Origin: JAJXXT01 sp963764465
GTDB lineage: Bacteria > Pseudomonadota > Alphaproteobacteria > Acetobacterales > Acetobacteraceae
Reading direction: 5' to 3'
DNA: 64,000 bases
Assembly: GCA_963764465.1 (NCBI GenBank)
Contig: CAVXSO010000007.1
Span: forward strand, 434,001 to 498,000
The notes under the pieces were generated by a model that saw nothing but the letters and a program-made list of their open reading frames with translations, did not search any database and had not been told where the DNA came from. Positions 33,925 through 42,260 of this stretch are shown piece by piece. Both the position numbers and the translations under genes were made by a program. Each line of letters starts with the position of its first letter. Within the stretch, counting starts at the first letter, position 1.

Positions 33925-33937
33925 CGAAGTGCAACAG
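33925..33937 (-). promoter_or_regulatory. Candidate operator upstream of tetR
   Basis: CGAAGTGCAACAG on the plus strand, i.e. CTGTTGCACTTCG for tetR. It matches the site ahead of the lipoprotein gene at 12 of 13 positions. TTGCAC could double as the -35 element of the tetR promoter, which would fit autoregulation. Confidence 0.35.
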
Positions 33938-33968
33938 AACGTGAGGCGCCGGCCGCCCTGGAAGGGGC

Positions 33969-35006
33969 TCAGGGCCGCCGCAGCGCCATCAGCGCCAGGA
34001 TCTCGAAGCCGATCGCCGCGCCGAGCTGCGCCGTCACCGTGTTGGCGTCGTATTGCGGCGCCACCTCCACCACGTCCCCACCCGCGAGCGTGAGCCCGGC
34101 GAGACCGCGCAGAATGTCGAGCGCCTCGCGCGGCGTGAGGCCGCCCACCTCCGGCGTGCCGGTGCCGGGCGCGAAGGCGGGGTCGAGGCTGTCGATGTCG
34201 AAGCTGAGATAGAAGGGCTCAGCGCCCAGCACGGCGCGGGCGCGTGCCACGATCGCCTCCGTGCCCAGCCGGTCCACCTCCTCCGCGTGGATCACCGTCA
34301 TGCCGGAGACGTAGGAGAACTCGTAGAGCATCTCCGCCGAGCCGCGGATGCCGATCTGGATGGTTCGTTCCGGGTCCAGAACACCATCCAGTACCGCCTG
34401 GCGGAACGGACCGCCATGGTGGAAGCGGCTGCCCTCGAGCAGGCCGGAGGTGTCGCAATGCGCGTCGATATGCACGAGGCCGAGCGGCTTCTCCCGGCCG
34501 AGCGCGCGCAGGATCGGGTAGGAAATGGAATGATCGCCGCCGAACGCGAGCGGACGGATCGCGGCACGTCGCAGCCGGTCCACGAAGGCTTCGATATCCT
34601 CGATCGACTGCTCGAGGCTGTAACGGCTACGGAACGGTATGTCGCCGATGTCGGCGCAGGCAAGCTCCCCCACCGGCGCAATGCGGTGGACATGATGGTA
34701 GGGGCCGATGCGCTCGATGTTGCGGATGGCGCGCGGGCCGAGCCGGCTGCCAGCGCGGTTGGTGACGCCGAGGTCCATCGGCACGCCGAACAGCGCCACC
34801 TCCAGCCCCTCGGTGTCGCCGTCGATGCGCGCGGGTGCGCCGAGCAGCGTGGGGATGCCGGCATAGGGTTTCCTGCCGCCCTTGCCCGCGCTGATGCCGG
34901 CGGAAAGCTCGAAGGCGCGGCGGAAGGCGGGATCGTCCACCACCTCCGTCGCGCGGTCGCGGCCGGCGAAGCGGGCCCGCAGGGCGGCAAGCCTGTCATG
35001 ATTCAT
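33969..35006 (-). CDS. Agmatinase/arginase family ureohydrolase
   Basis: Mn-dependent ureohydrolase of 345 residues. The metal-binding motifs are all present: AFGGDHSISYP, VHIDAHCDT and LSFDIDSLDPAFAPGTGTPE. GVPMDLGVTNRAGSRLGPRAIR is the typical N-terminal loop of agmatinase-like enzymes. It could be SpeB (agmatine to putrescine), guanidinobutyrase or a related enzyme; specificity loops cannot be assigned from reading alone. Its ATG overlaps the SapC-family stop by 4 bp, so the pair is translationally coupled. Confidence 0.88.
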   Translation of the reverse strand: MNHDRLAALRARFAGRDRATEVVDDPAFRRAFELSAGISAGKGGRKPYAGIPTLLGAPARIDGDTEGLEVALFGVPMDLGVTNRAGSRLGPRAIRNIERIGPYHHVHRIAPVGELACADIGDIPFRSRYSLEQSIEDIEAFVDRLRRAAIRPLAFGGDHSISYPILRALGREKPLGLVHIDAHCDTSGLLEGSRFHHGGPFRQAVLDGVLDPERTIQIGIRGSAEMLYEFSYVSGMTVIHAEEVDRLGTEAIVARARAVLGAEPFYLSFDIDSLDPAFAPGTGTPEVGGLTPREALDILRGLAGLTLAGGDVVEVAPQYDANTVTAQLGAAIGFEILALMALRRP

Positions 35007-35833
35007 CGTGACGATACCGTTCCCTGTTGCGCCGCGTCCGCCGCCGGCGGGTGGGGACGCGCCGCCGCCAGCTCCATCAGCCGGTTCCAGCGCGCCGCGG
35101 AATGCAGGTGCGCATAGATCGGGCCGATCCAGCCGCGCCGGCGCCAGTCCAGGTAGGTCTCGTCCGGCACCGCGTCCAGCCGGTCCGGCTGCAGCACCTT
35201 GAAGCCGCGCACGCGCCCGGCGCCGCCGCCTGTGTAGCGGATCGTCGCCTCCTCCTCACGCAGCAGGCCCGCGGCCTCCATGGCACGGCCGAAGGCGGCG
35301 GCGGCGGCGAGGTTGTCGCGGAAGGCGTTGCAGAACATCAGCGCCTCGTTGAGCGCCACACTGGGTTTTCCGTCCTCGAACAGCGCCGCACCCCGCCCGG
35401 TGTTGAGGCACGCGGCAGTGGGGTCCATGCCGACGAAGGAGGCGTTGCGCGCCCGGTCCTCCACGTAGACGAACGGGTAGGAGCGCAGGTAGGCGGGCAC
35501 GTAGGCATCCGGCCGCCAGGTGCCGTCCGACTGGATGAAGAGGTTGCCGGTATCGGCGAGGCCCATCAGCACGACCGGCGTGGGCACGGCGCCGGCGGTG
35601 AACAGCACCGGGTAGTGGCGGGAGGCCTGCTCGAACTCGCTGAGGCCGAGCGGCACGGTCTGCCCCGCTACCGCGAAGGCGAAGCCGGCGGCGCGGTCGA
35701 GCCGCAGCCCGCCATGCCGCTCCGGCGAGATCGCCTCCACGCGCTGGTAGAACAACGGCAGGTTCGGCGCGGGGGTCGGCGGCTGTGACGGCACGCCCGC
35801 GGGTGGGGTCGTCTCGGACATCGTCTGGGACAT
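35003..35833 (-). CDS. SapC family protein
   Basis: A 276-residue protein resembling SapC, named for an S-layer-linked protein of Campylobacter; its molecular function in proteobacteria is unknown. Recognisable stretches are PVLFTAGAVPTPVVLMGL, WRPDAYVPAYLRSYPFVYVE and CLNTGRGAALFEDGKPS. No signal peptide is visible; the N-terminus is Pro-rich. I used the ATG at 35833; one at 35821 is equally possible, and neither has a clear Shine-Dalgarno. It overlaps the ureohydrolase gene (ATGA) and is divergent from livK. Confidence 0.82.
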   Translation of the reverse strand: MSQTMSETTPPAGVPSQPPTPAPNLPLFYQRVEAISPERHGGLRLDRAAGFAFAVAGQTVPLGLSEFEQASRHYPVLFTAGAVPTPVVLMGLADTGNLFIQSDGTWRPDAYVPAYLRSYPFVYVEDRARNASFVGMDPTAACLNTGRGAALFEDGKPSVALNEALMFCNAFRDNLAAAAAFGRAMEAAGLLREEEATIRYTGGGAGRVRGFKVLQPDRLDAVPDETYLDWRRRGWIGPIYAHLHSAARWNRLMELAAARPHPPAADAAQQGTVSSR

Positions 35834-36041
35834 GGTGGGAGTGTGAGGCAGGCGGGCGGCGGCGGCAATTCCCCCCAGGCCCGCCGCGAGCCGCCCTGAC
35901 ATGGCCGCGGCTTCATGCCGGGCCGGTTGGCATTTTCCGCCGGCCGCGCCCATAGTGCCCGCACGTGAGGCGGTGGGACGATCAGGTCGCGCACGGCAAC
36001 CACCGGCCTTCGCGAACCGGCGGAACAGGGAGACAAGAAGA
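35834..36041. other. sapC-livK divergent intergenic region
   Basis: About 208 bp that must hold promoters for both directions. I see no convincing -35/-10 pair or operator. A purine-rich GGGAGACAAGAAGA immediately precedes livK as its ribosome-binding site. Confidence 0.4.
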
Positions 36042-37190
36042 ATGACAACGTGCAGGACCACACGGGGAATCGCCGCGGCATTCGCCGTCGTCGCGCTGGG
36101 GTTGGCGGGTGCCGCGCCAGCGCGCGCCGCCGACCTCAAGATCGGCGCGATGGTGCCGACCAGCGGTTCCGAGGCGCCCTACGGCATCGACATGCTGAAC
36201 GCGATCCGCATGGCGGCCGACCAGGTCAACGCCAAGGGCGGCGTGATGGGCGACAAGATCAGCATCATTCCCGGCGACGATGCCTGCGACCCGCAGGCGG
36301 CGGTGAACGCCGCGAGCAAGCTCGTCTCCCAGGGTGTGACCGGTGTGGTCGGCGGCTACTGCTCCGGCGCGACGCTGCCGACGCTCAAGATCTACGGCGA
36401 CGCGCATGTCCCGTTCATCATCACCGCGGCGAACTCCACGGCGCTGATCGGCGCCAACCCCGGCAACGCGTTCATGGTGAACTCCACCGGCTATGACCAG
36501 GTGAACACCGTCGTCGACCTGCTGCAGGCGAAGAAGATCAAGACCATCGCCATCATCAACGAGGGCGACGCCTATTCCGCTGATCTCGCGCGGCTGACCC
36601 GGGCTGCGTGGGAGAAGCTCGGCGACAAGGTCGTGGACTACGAGGTGGTGAGCAAGGGTGAGCAGGATTTCTCCGCCGTCGTCACCAAGATCCGCGCCGC
36701 CAAGCCTGACGCCGTGTTCTGGACCGCCTATTACGCGGACGGCGCGCTGCTGCTGAAACAGCTGCGCCAGGGCGGCTACACGGGCATGATCGCGCTGGGC
36801 GACGGCAACAACTCTCCGGATCTGTTCAAGATCGCCGGCGCGGCGGCGGAGGGCGTGTACTGCTTTTCCAACCCCACCGCGGACTTCCTGCCCTCCGCCA
36901 AGACCTTCACGGCGGACTACCAGAAGCAGTTCCACCAGGCGCCAGGCCCGTATTCCACGCTCTCCTATGACGGGATGATGCTGATGGCGCACGCGATCAC
37001 CGTCGCGGGCGGCACGGACAAGGCGAAGATCGTGGAGGCGCTGAAGGGAACGAAGGACTTCAAGGGCGTCGCCGGCCCGATCACCTTCACCGACAAGAAC
37101 ACGCTGGCGCGCAGCAACTTCGTCGTGCTGGTCGGCAAAGGCGGCAAATGGGCGCTCTACACCGGCCCCGGTGCGCCGGCGATGCCGTGA
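36042..37190 (+). CDS. livK: Branched-chain-type ABC transporter substrate-binding protein
   Basis: Periplasmic binding protein of 382 residues with a Sec signal peptide (TTRGIAAAFAVVALGLAGAA, cleavage near ARAAD). The Peripla_BP_6 fold shows LKIGAMVPTSGSEAPYGIDM, the middle VGGYCSGATLPTLKI and the C-terminal half YSTLSYDGMMLMAHAI. A Cys pair (GDDACDPQ and GGYCSG) is likely a disulfide. Ligands of this family include amino acids, amides and aromatic acids; the neighbouring aromatic operon makes an aromatic ligand plausible, but that is inference. It is the first gene of a complete importer operon. Confidence 0.93.
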   Translation: MTTCRTTRGIAAAFAVVALGLAGAAPARAADLKIGAMVPTSGSEAPYGIDMLNAIRMAADQVNAKGGVMGDKISIIPGDDACDPQAAVNAASKLVSQGVTGVVGGYCSGATLPTLKIYGDAHVPFIITAANSTALIGANPGNAFMVNSTGYDQVNTVVDLLQAKKIKTIAIINEGDAYSADLARLTRAAWEKLGDKVVDYEVVSKGEQDFSAVVTKIRAAKPDAVFWTAYYADGALLLKQLRQGGYTGMIALGDGNNSPDLFKIAGAAAEGVYCFSNPTADFLPSAKTFTADYQKQFHQAPGPYSTLSYDGMMLMAHAITVAGGTDKAKIVEALKGTKDFKGVAGPITFTDKNTLARSNFVVLVGKGGKWALYTGPGAPAMP

Positions 37191-37235
37191 GGAAGGCGGC
37201 CTGATCGCGGCATCCCGCGCCGGAAGCCTGGCGGG

Positions 37236-38150
37236 ATGTCGCTCCAGGACATCGTTCTGCAGCAGCTGGCGAACGGGCTCATCCTCGGCTCGTTCTACGC
37301 GCTGGTGGCGCTCGGCTATTCGATGGTCTACGGCGTCATCAAGCTGCTGAACTTCGCGCATGGCGACTTCTACATGGTCGGCGCCTTCGTGGGGTTCGGC
37401 AGCCTGTCGCTGCTCTCCGGCTGGCTTGGCGGCGGCTGGGCGGGGATCGTGCCCTCGATCCTGCTCAGCATGCTCGCCGTCGGCATGCTCGGCGTGGTGA
37501 TCGACCGCGTCGCCTACCGGCCTCTGCGCGACGCGCCGAAGCTCTCGGTACTGATCACCGCGCTCGCGGTCTCGATGCTGCTCGAGAACATCGTGCTCGC
37601 CTTCACCGGCGGGCAGTTCACCGCGTTCAGCACCGATCTCGGCTTCGCCGGCATCGATCTCGGCCTGGTGCACGTGACCTGGACGCAGATGGTGCTGGTC
37701 GGCACCTCCGTCGTGCTGATGGTGGTGCTGGAGCTGTTCGTCTCGCGCACGCGGTACGGACGGGCGATGCGCGCGATCGCGATCGACCAGGACGCGTGCC
37801 GGCTGATGGGCATCGACGTCAACCGCACCATCGCGCTGACCTTCTTCATCGGCTCGTCGCTGGCCGCGACGTCCGGCGTGCTGGCCGGCGTCTATTACGG
37901 CAGCATCAACTTCTTCATGGGCTTCCTCATCGGGCTCAAGGCGTTCACCGCGGCCGTGATCGGCGGCATCGGCAACATTCCGGGCGCGATGCTGGGCGGC
38001 CTGCTGCTCGGCCTTCTGGAAGCGTTCGGCACGCAGATCCCGGGCGTGGGGACGGAATGGAAGGACGTTTTTGTTTTCGCCTTCCTGATCCTGTTCCTGG
38101 TGTTCCGGCCCACGGGGATTTTGGGCAAGCCGGAAGTGGAGCGGATGTGA
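37236..38150 (+). CDS. livH: Branched-chain-type ABC transporter permease LivH
   Basis: Inner-membrane permease of 304 residues with about eight helices. It shows the family N-terminus QQLANGLILGSFYALVALGY followed by GVIKLLNFAHGDFYMVGA, and the coupling segment with EAA-like pattern FTAAVIGGIGNIPGAMLGG. It starts 45 bp after livK and overlaps livM by 4 bp (GTGA). Confidence 0.95.
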   Translation: MSLQDIVLQQLANGLILGSFYALVALGYSMVYGVIKLLNFAHGDFYMVGAFVGFGSLSLLSGWLGGGWAGIVPSILLSMLAVGMLGVVIDRVAYRPLRDAPKLSVLITALAVSMLLENIVLAFTGGQFTAFSTDLGFAGIDLGLVHVTWTQMVLVGTSVVLMVVLELFVSRTRYGRAMRAIAIDQDACRLMGIDVNRTIALTFFIGSSLAATSGVLAGVYYGSINFFMGFLIGLKAFTAAVIGGIGNIPGAMLGGLLLGLLEAFGTQIPGVGTEWKDVFVFAFLILFLVFRPTGILGKPEVERM

Positions 38151-39094
38151 GCACCGCGCTCGCACCGCCAGCCTCGCGTTCGCCGCGCGCGATCGCGATC
38201 ACGCTGGCGCTGCTTGTTGCCGCGCTCGCCGTGCCGCTGGTCGCCAACAACTATGCGCTCGAGGTGCTGTCCGAGGCATGGTTCTACGTGCTGCTCTGCC
38301 TCGGCCTCAACATCGTCGTGGGCTATGCGGGGCTGCTCGACCTCGGCTACGCGGCGTTCTTCGCGGTCGGCGCCTACACGGCGGGGCTGGTGACGCTGAA
38401 GCTGGGCCTGAGCTTCTGGCTGAGCCTGCCGCTCGCGGTGGTGGCGGCCGCCATCGCGGGGGTGGTGATCGGCGGCCCGACGTTGCGGTTGCGTAGCGAC
38501 TACCTCGCCATCGTGACGCTGGGCTTCGGCGAAATGGTGCGCATCACCGTACGCAACCTGGCGGTCACCGGGGGTGCGAGCGGGCTGGTGGGCATCAGCC
38601 GGCCGTCTCTCTTCGGCTACAAGCTCGATACGATCGCGGGCTTCTACTACATCTTCCTCCTCCTCGCGATGCTTGCCGTGCTCGCGAGCCACCGGCTGGA
38701 GCATTCGCGCATCGGGCGGGCGTGGAAATATGTCCGCTCGGACGAAGACGCGGCGCGGGCAATGGGCATCAACCACGCGGCGGTGAAGCTCTCGGCCTAT
38801 GTGCTGGGGGCCATCTTCGCCGCGATCGGCGGCTGCTTCTATGCCGCGAAGATGACGGCGATCGCGCCCGAAACATTCAACTTCAACCAGTCGCTGCTGA
38901 TCCTGCTCGGCGTCGTGCTCGGCGGGCGTGGCAAGATCCCGGGCGTGATCCTGGGCGCGGTGGTGGTGGTGGTCGCGCCGGAGGTGTTCCGCGACGTCGG
39001 CTCCCTGCGCATGCTGGTGTTCGCCGCCTGCCTGCTGCTGATCATGCTGCTGCGCCCGGCAGGGATCTGGCCCGAGCGCTGGCGGTGGGGCTGA
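38147..39094 (+). CDS. livM: Branched-chain-type ABC transporter permease LivM
   Basis: Second permease, 315 residues. Family features are LCLGLNIVVGYAGLLDLGYA, FFAVGAYTAGLV, RLRSDYLAIVTLGFGEMVRI and GRGKIPGVILGAVVVV. The start is a GTG at 38147 within the livH stop (GTGA), the only start that gives the full N-terminus. The frame is open upstream but overlaps livH. The protein ends two codons before the livG start. Confidence 0.94.
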   Translation: MSTALAPPASRSPRAIAITLALLVAALAVPLVANNYALEVLSEAWFYVLLCLGLNIVVGYAGLLDLGYAAFFAVGAYTAGLVTLKLGLSFWLSLPLAVVAAAIAGVVIGGPTLRLRSDYLAIVTLGFGEMVRITVRNLAVTGGASGLVGISRPSLFGYKLDTIAGFYYIFLLLAMLAVLASHRLEHSRIGRAWKYVRSDEDAARAMGINHAAVKLSAYVLGAIFAAIGGCFYAAKMTAIAPETFNFNQSLLILLGVVLGGRGKIPGVILGAVVVVVAPEVFRDVGSLRMLVFAACLLLIMLLRPAGIWPERWRWG

Positions 39095-39096
39095 CC

Positions 39097-39882
39097 GTGG
39101 CGCTGCTGAACATCGCCGGCCTGTCGCTCGGCTTCGGCGGGATCGAGGTGCTGCGCGACCTCGACTTCACGGTCGAGCCCGGATCGATCACCAGCCTCAT
39201 CGGGCCGAACGGGGCGGGCAAGACCTCCGTCTTCAACTGCCTCACCGGGTTCTACCGGCCGAGCGCGGGGCGCATCACACTCGCGGGCCAGCGCATCGAC
39301 CGGTTGGCGCCGCATCGCGTCACACGGCTCGGACTCGCGCGGACGTTCCAGAACCTGCGGCTGTTCCGCGAGCTGACGGCGGCGGAGAACGTGATGGCGG
39401 GGCGGCATTGCCGCACCGGTGCCGGCGCGCTGGACGCGATCCTGGGCACCGCGCGACATCGGCACGAGGAAGCCGCGATCGCCGAGGCGGCGCGGCACTG
39501 GCTCGGCTTCGTCGGCATCGCGGATGCGGCGGAGCGGGTCGCGGGTTCCCTGCCCTACGGCCATCAACGGCGCGTGGAATGGGCGCGAGCACTGGCAACG
39601 CAGCCGCGACTGCTGCTGCTCGACGAGCCGGCGGCGGGGCTGAATGCCGGGGAAAAGGAGGAACTGATCGCGCTGATGCGCCGCATCCGCGACGAACTCG
39701 GCATCACCATTCTGCTCATTGAGCACGACATGGGCCTCGTGATGCAGGTCTCCGAGCACATCGGCGTGCTGGACCACGGACGCAAGATCGCGGAAGGCAC
39801 GCCGGAACGGGTGCAGAACAACCCCCTGGTGATCGAGGCCTATCTCGGCCGCGACGAGGACGAGACGAGCGAGGCCGCATGA
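39097..39882 (+). CDS. livG: Branched-chain-type ABC transporter ATPase LivG
   Basis: ATPase of 261 residues. Walker A GPNGAGKTS, Q-loop region ARTFQNLRLFRELTAAENV, signature SLPYGHQRRVEWARALA (a variant of LSGGQ, as in LivG) and Walker B LLLLDEPAAGLN are visible. The likely start is the GTG at 39097; an in-frame GTG at 39085 is possible. It overlaps livF by 4 bp. The C-terminus EAYLGRDED is typical of LivG. Confidence 0.94.
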   Translation: MALLNIAGLSLGFGGIEVLRDLDFTVEPGSITSLIGPNGAGKTSVFNCLTGFYRPSAGRITLAGQRIDRLAPHRVTRLGLARTFQNLRLFRELTAAENVMAGRHCRTGAGALDAILGTARHRHEEAAIAEAARHWLGFVGIADAAERVAGSLPYGHQRRVEWARALATQPRLLLLDEPAAGLNAGEKEELIALMRRIRDELGITILLIEHDMGLVMQVSEHIGVLDHGRKIAEGTPERVQNNPLVIEAYLGRDEDETSEAA

Positions 39883-40595
39883 GCGAGGCGGTGCTGCGGC
39901 TCGAGGACGTCGAGACCTATTACGGGCAGATCCATGCGCTGCGCGGCATCGGCTTCGAGGTGCGCGAGGGCCAGGTGGTAGCGCTGCTCGGCGCCAACGG
40001 GGCAGGCAAGAGCACGAGCCTGCGCACCATCTCCGGCCTGGTGCCGGCAAGGCGCGGCAAGGTCACGTTCATGGGCCAGGACATCACGCGCATGGCCGCC
40101 CACCGCATCGCGCAGCTCGGCCTGGTGCACGTGCCGGAGGGGCGGCGCATCTTCAAGGGGATGACGATCGAGGAGAACCTCGACCTCGGCGGCTTCACGG
40201 TGCTGGACGCGGCGGAGCGGCGGCGGCGGCGCGAGGCGGCGTACGCGATGTTCCCCATCCTGGCGGAACGGCGGCACCGCGATTCCAGCCTGCTTTCCGG
40301 CGGCGAACAGCAGATGCTGGCGATTGCCCGCGCACTGATGGCGAAGCCCAGGCTGCTGCTGCTCGACGAGCCCTCCATGGGGCTGGCGCCAATCCTGGTA
40401 CAGGAGATCATGCGCACCATCCGCCGCCTCAATGCGGCCGGCACCACGGTGCTGCTGGTGGAGCAGAACGCGCGCGCGGCGCTGCGGCTCGCCCATTACG
40501 GTTGCGTGATGGAAACCGGGCGCATCGTGCTCGCCGGGGAAGCAGCCGGGCTGCGTGCCAACGAGGCGCTGACGAAGGCCTATCTCGGCGCCTGA
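39879..40595 (+). CDS. livF: Branched-chain-type ABC transporter ATPase LivF
   Basis: ATPase of 238 residues. Walker A GANGAGKST, signature LLSGGEQQMLAIARALMAKP and Walker B LLLLDEPSMGLAPILV are intact. It completes the five-gene importer. It ends 9 bp before the stop of the convergent marR gene. Confidence 0.95.
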   Translation: MSEAVLRLEDVETYYGQIHALRGIGFEVREGQVVALLGANGAGKSTSLRTISGLVPARRGKVTFMGQDITRMAAHRIAQLGLVHVPEGRRIFKGMTIEENLDLGGFTVLDAAERRRRREAAYAMFPILAERRHRDSSLLSGGEQQMLAIARALMAKPRLLLLDEPSMGLAPILVQEIMRTIRRLNAAGTTVLLVEQNARAALRLAHYGCVMETGRIVLAGEAAGLRANEALTKAYLGA

Positions 40596-40604
40596 GCGAC
40601 AGCC

Positions 40605-41159
40605 TCAGATCTCCGTGATGTCCGGCGCGGGCCCCGGCTCCCGTTCCTCCAGCGTGCGGGCGTGCTCGGTGATGTTGCGCAACGAGCCGTGCAGCGCCTG
40701 CCAGTCCGACGGCGGCAGTCCGGAAGCCAGCTCCGCCTCCAGCGCACGGGCGAGCGGAATGATGGCGGCGTGCATGCGTACCCCGGGCGGCGTGAGGCCG
40801 AAGCGGCGCGCCCGCCCGTCCACCGGGTCCGGCTCGCTCGACAGCAGGCCCGCGGCGGCGAGGCGAGCCGCGGCACGGCTCACTTTCACCTTGTCCATCT
40901 CCGTGCGCTCCGTGATGCCGCCGGGCGAGAGCGTGCCGAAGCGGCCGAGCACCGCCATGACGCGCCATTCCGCGATGGAGATGCCGAACGCCTGCGAATA
41001 ACGCCGCGCGAACAGGCGCGAGATACGGTTTGCGGCAACGGAAAGCTGATAAGGCAGGAAATCCTCCAGCGCGAAGTCGCGCGCATCCGCCGCCGCGCCG
41101 CGCTCGCCACCGGCATCCCGGGACCGCGCGGGATCGGCTCGCCTTGACACTTGTTGCAT
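40605..41159 (-). CDS. MarR family transcriptional regulator
   Basis: A 184-residue winged-helix regulator. The MarR core runs about 45-150: RRYSQAFGISIAEWRVMAVL, SPGGITERTEMDKVKVSRAA and the wing SSEPDPVDGRARRFGLTPPG. The N-terminal 30 residues are Arg/Ala-rich. The only ATG (41159) lies inside the palindromic site GTTGCATATGAAAC and has no Shine-Dalgarno, so translation is leaderless or starts at the GTG three codons later. It is divergent from the aromatic operon and probably represses it, with release by an aromatic acid or CoA ester, as for HpaR-like relatives. Confidence 0.88.
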   Translation of the reverse strand: MQQVSRRADPARSRDAGGERGAAADARDFALEDFLPYQLSVAANRISRLFARRYSQAFGISIAEWRVMAVLGRFGTLSPGGITERTEMDKVKVSRAAARLAAAGLLSSEPDPVDGRARRFGLTPPGVRMHAAIIPLARALEAELASGLPPSDWQALHGSLRNITEHARTLEEREPGPAPDITEI

Positions 41160-41172
41160 ATGAAACTATCGC
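41144..41172 (+). promoter_or_regulatory. Promoter with embedded MarR-type operator
   Basis: TTGACA (41144-41149), 17 nt, then TATCGC (41167-41172), a good -35 and a weak -10 for the plus-strand operon. Between them lies GTTGCATATGAAAC (41153-41166), a palindrome GTT-N-CATATG-N-AAC with a single asymmetric pair. Binding of MarR here would block RNA polymerase and also cover the marR start codon, implying autoregulation. Confidence 0.65.
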
Positions 41173-41283
41173 GCCCCCATACTCCAGGCGCAAGTCCTGA
41201 GTGTCTCGCGCAGGGCCCGGGCATCGCGCGCATACCGCGCGGCGATGGCAGGCTGCCCACGAAACGAACGACGGGAGGAAACC

Positions 41284-42258
41284 ATGGCCGGCTTCGCCTC
41301 CACCACCGACCTTGCGGACAAGGTCGTCTCCTTCGACGAACTTGGTCCCGGGCTCTACGCCTACACCGCCGAGGGCGATCCGAATTCCGGCATAATCGTG
41401 GGGCCGAAGGGCGTCGCCGTGGTGGACGCGCAGGCGACACCGGCGATGGCCGAAGAGGTGCAGGCGCACATCGCGACCGTGACGAAGCTGCCGGTCGATA
41501 CGATCGTGCTCAGCCACTACCACGCGGTGCGGGTGCTGGGGGCGAGCGGCTATCCGGCGCACACGATCATCGCCTCGGACGTCACGCGCGACCTCATCGT
41601 CGAGCGCGGGCAGCAGGACATGGACAGCGAGATCGGGCGCTTCCCGCGCCTGTTCCGCGGGCGCGAGGGCATCCCCGGCCTCACCTGGCCGACCGCGACG
41701 TTCCACGAGCGCATGACGCTGTGGATGGGCGAGCGGGAGGCGCAGGTGATCCGCATCGGGCGCGCGCACACCGCCGGCGACACGATCGTGTGGATGCCGA
41801 AGGAGAAGGTCCTGTTCGCCGGCGACACGGTGGAGTTTGGCGCCACGCCCTATTGCGGCGACGCTCATTTCACCGACTGGCCGGGGACGATCCGCAAGCT
41901 GCGCGAGCTGGGCGCGGAGAAGATGGTGCCCGGCCGCGGGCGCGCGCTGATGAACGCGAAGGAAGTGGCGGAGGCGTTGGCGGGAACGGAAGCGTTTACC
42001 TCGGACCTGTTCGCGATCGCGCGCGCCGGTGTCACCAAGGGTGCCACGCTTGCCCAGGTGTTCGGCGAGGCGATCGAAAAGATGCGGCCGAAATACGGGC
42101 AGTGGGTGATCTTCGACCATTGCATGCCGTTCAACGTCAGCCGCGCCTATGACGAGGCGCAGGGGTTGGATCGCCCACGCGTCTGGACCGCGGAGCGCGA
42201 CCTCGAGATGTGGCACGCGCTGCAGGGCTCCGTGCGGTCCGGCGAAATCCCGAGGTAG
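41284..42258 (+). CDS. Metallo-beta-lactamase-fold protein with altered metal motif
   Basis: A 324-residue MBL-fold protein heading the aromatic operon; GGAGG precedes the ATG at 41284. The usual HxHxDH motif reads SHYHAVRVLGASGY, so the Asp-His half that binds the second metal is replaced by Val-Arg. Other ligands look present: His in GRAHTAGDTIVW, Asp in LFAGDTVEFGA and His in VIFDHCMPFNVS. It is therefore likely a mononuclear or altered hydrolase. Its location suggests hydrolysis of an ester or lactone ahead of the monooxygenase, but the reaction is unknown. Confidence 0.85.
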   Translation: MAGFASTTDLADKVVSFDELGPGLYAYTAEGDPNSGIIVGPKGVAVVDAQATPAMAEEVQAHIATVTKLPVDTIVLSHYHAVRVLGASGYPAHTIIASDVTRDLIVERGQQDMDSEIGRFPRLFRGREGIPGLTWPTATFHERMTLWMGEREAQVIRIGRAHTAGDTIVWMPKEKVLFAGDTVEFGATPYCGDAHFTDWPGTIRKLRELGAEKMVPGRGRALMNAKEVAEALAGTEAFTSDLFAIARAGVTKGATLAQVFGEAIEKMRPKYGQWVIFDHCMPFNVSRAYDEAQGLDRPRVWTAERDLEMWHALQGSVRSGEIPR

Positions 42259-42260
42259 GC

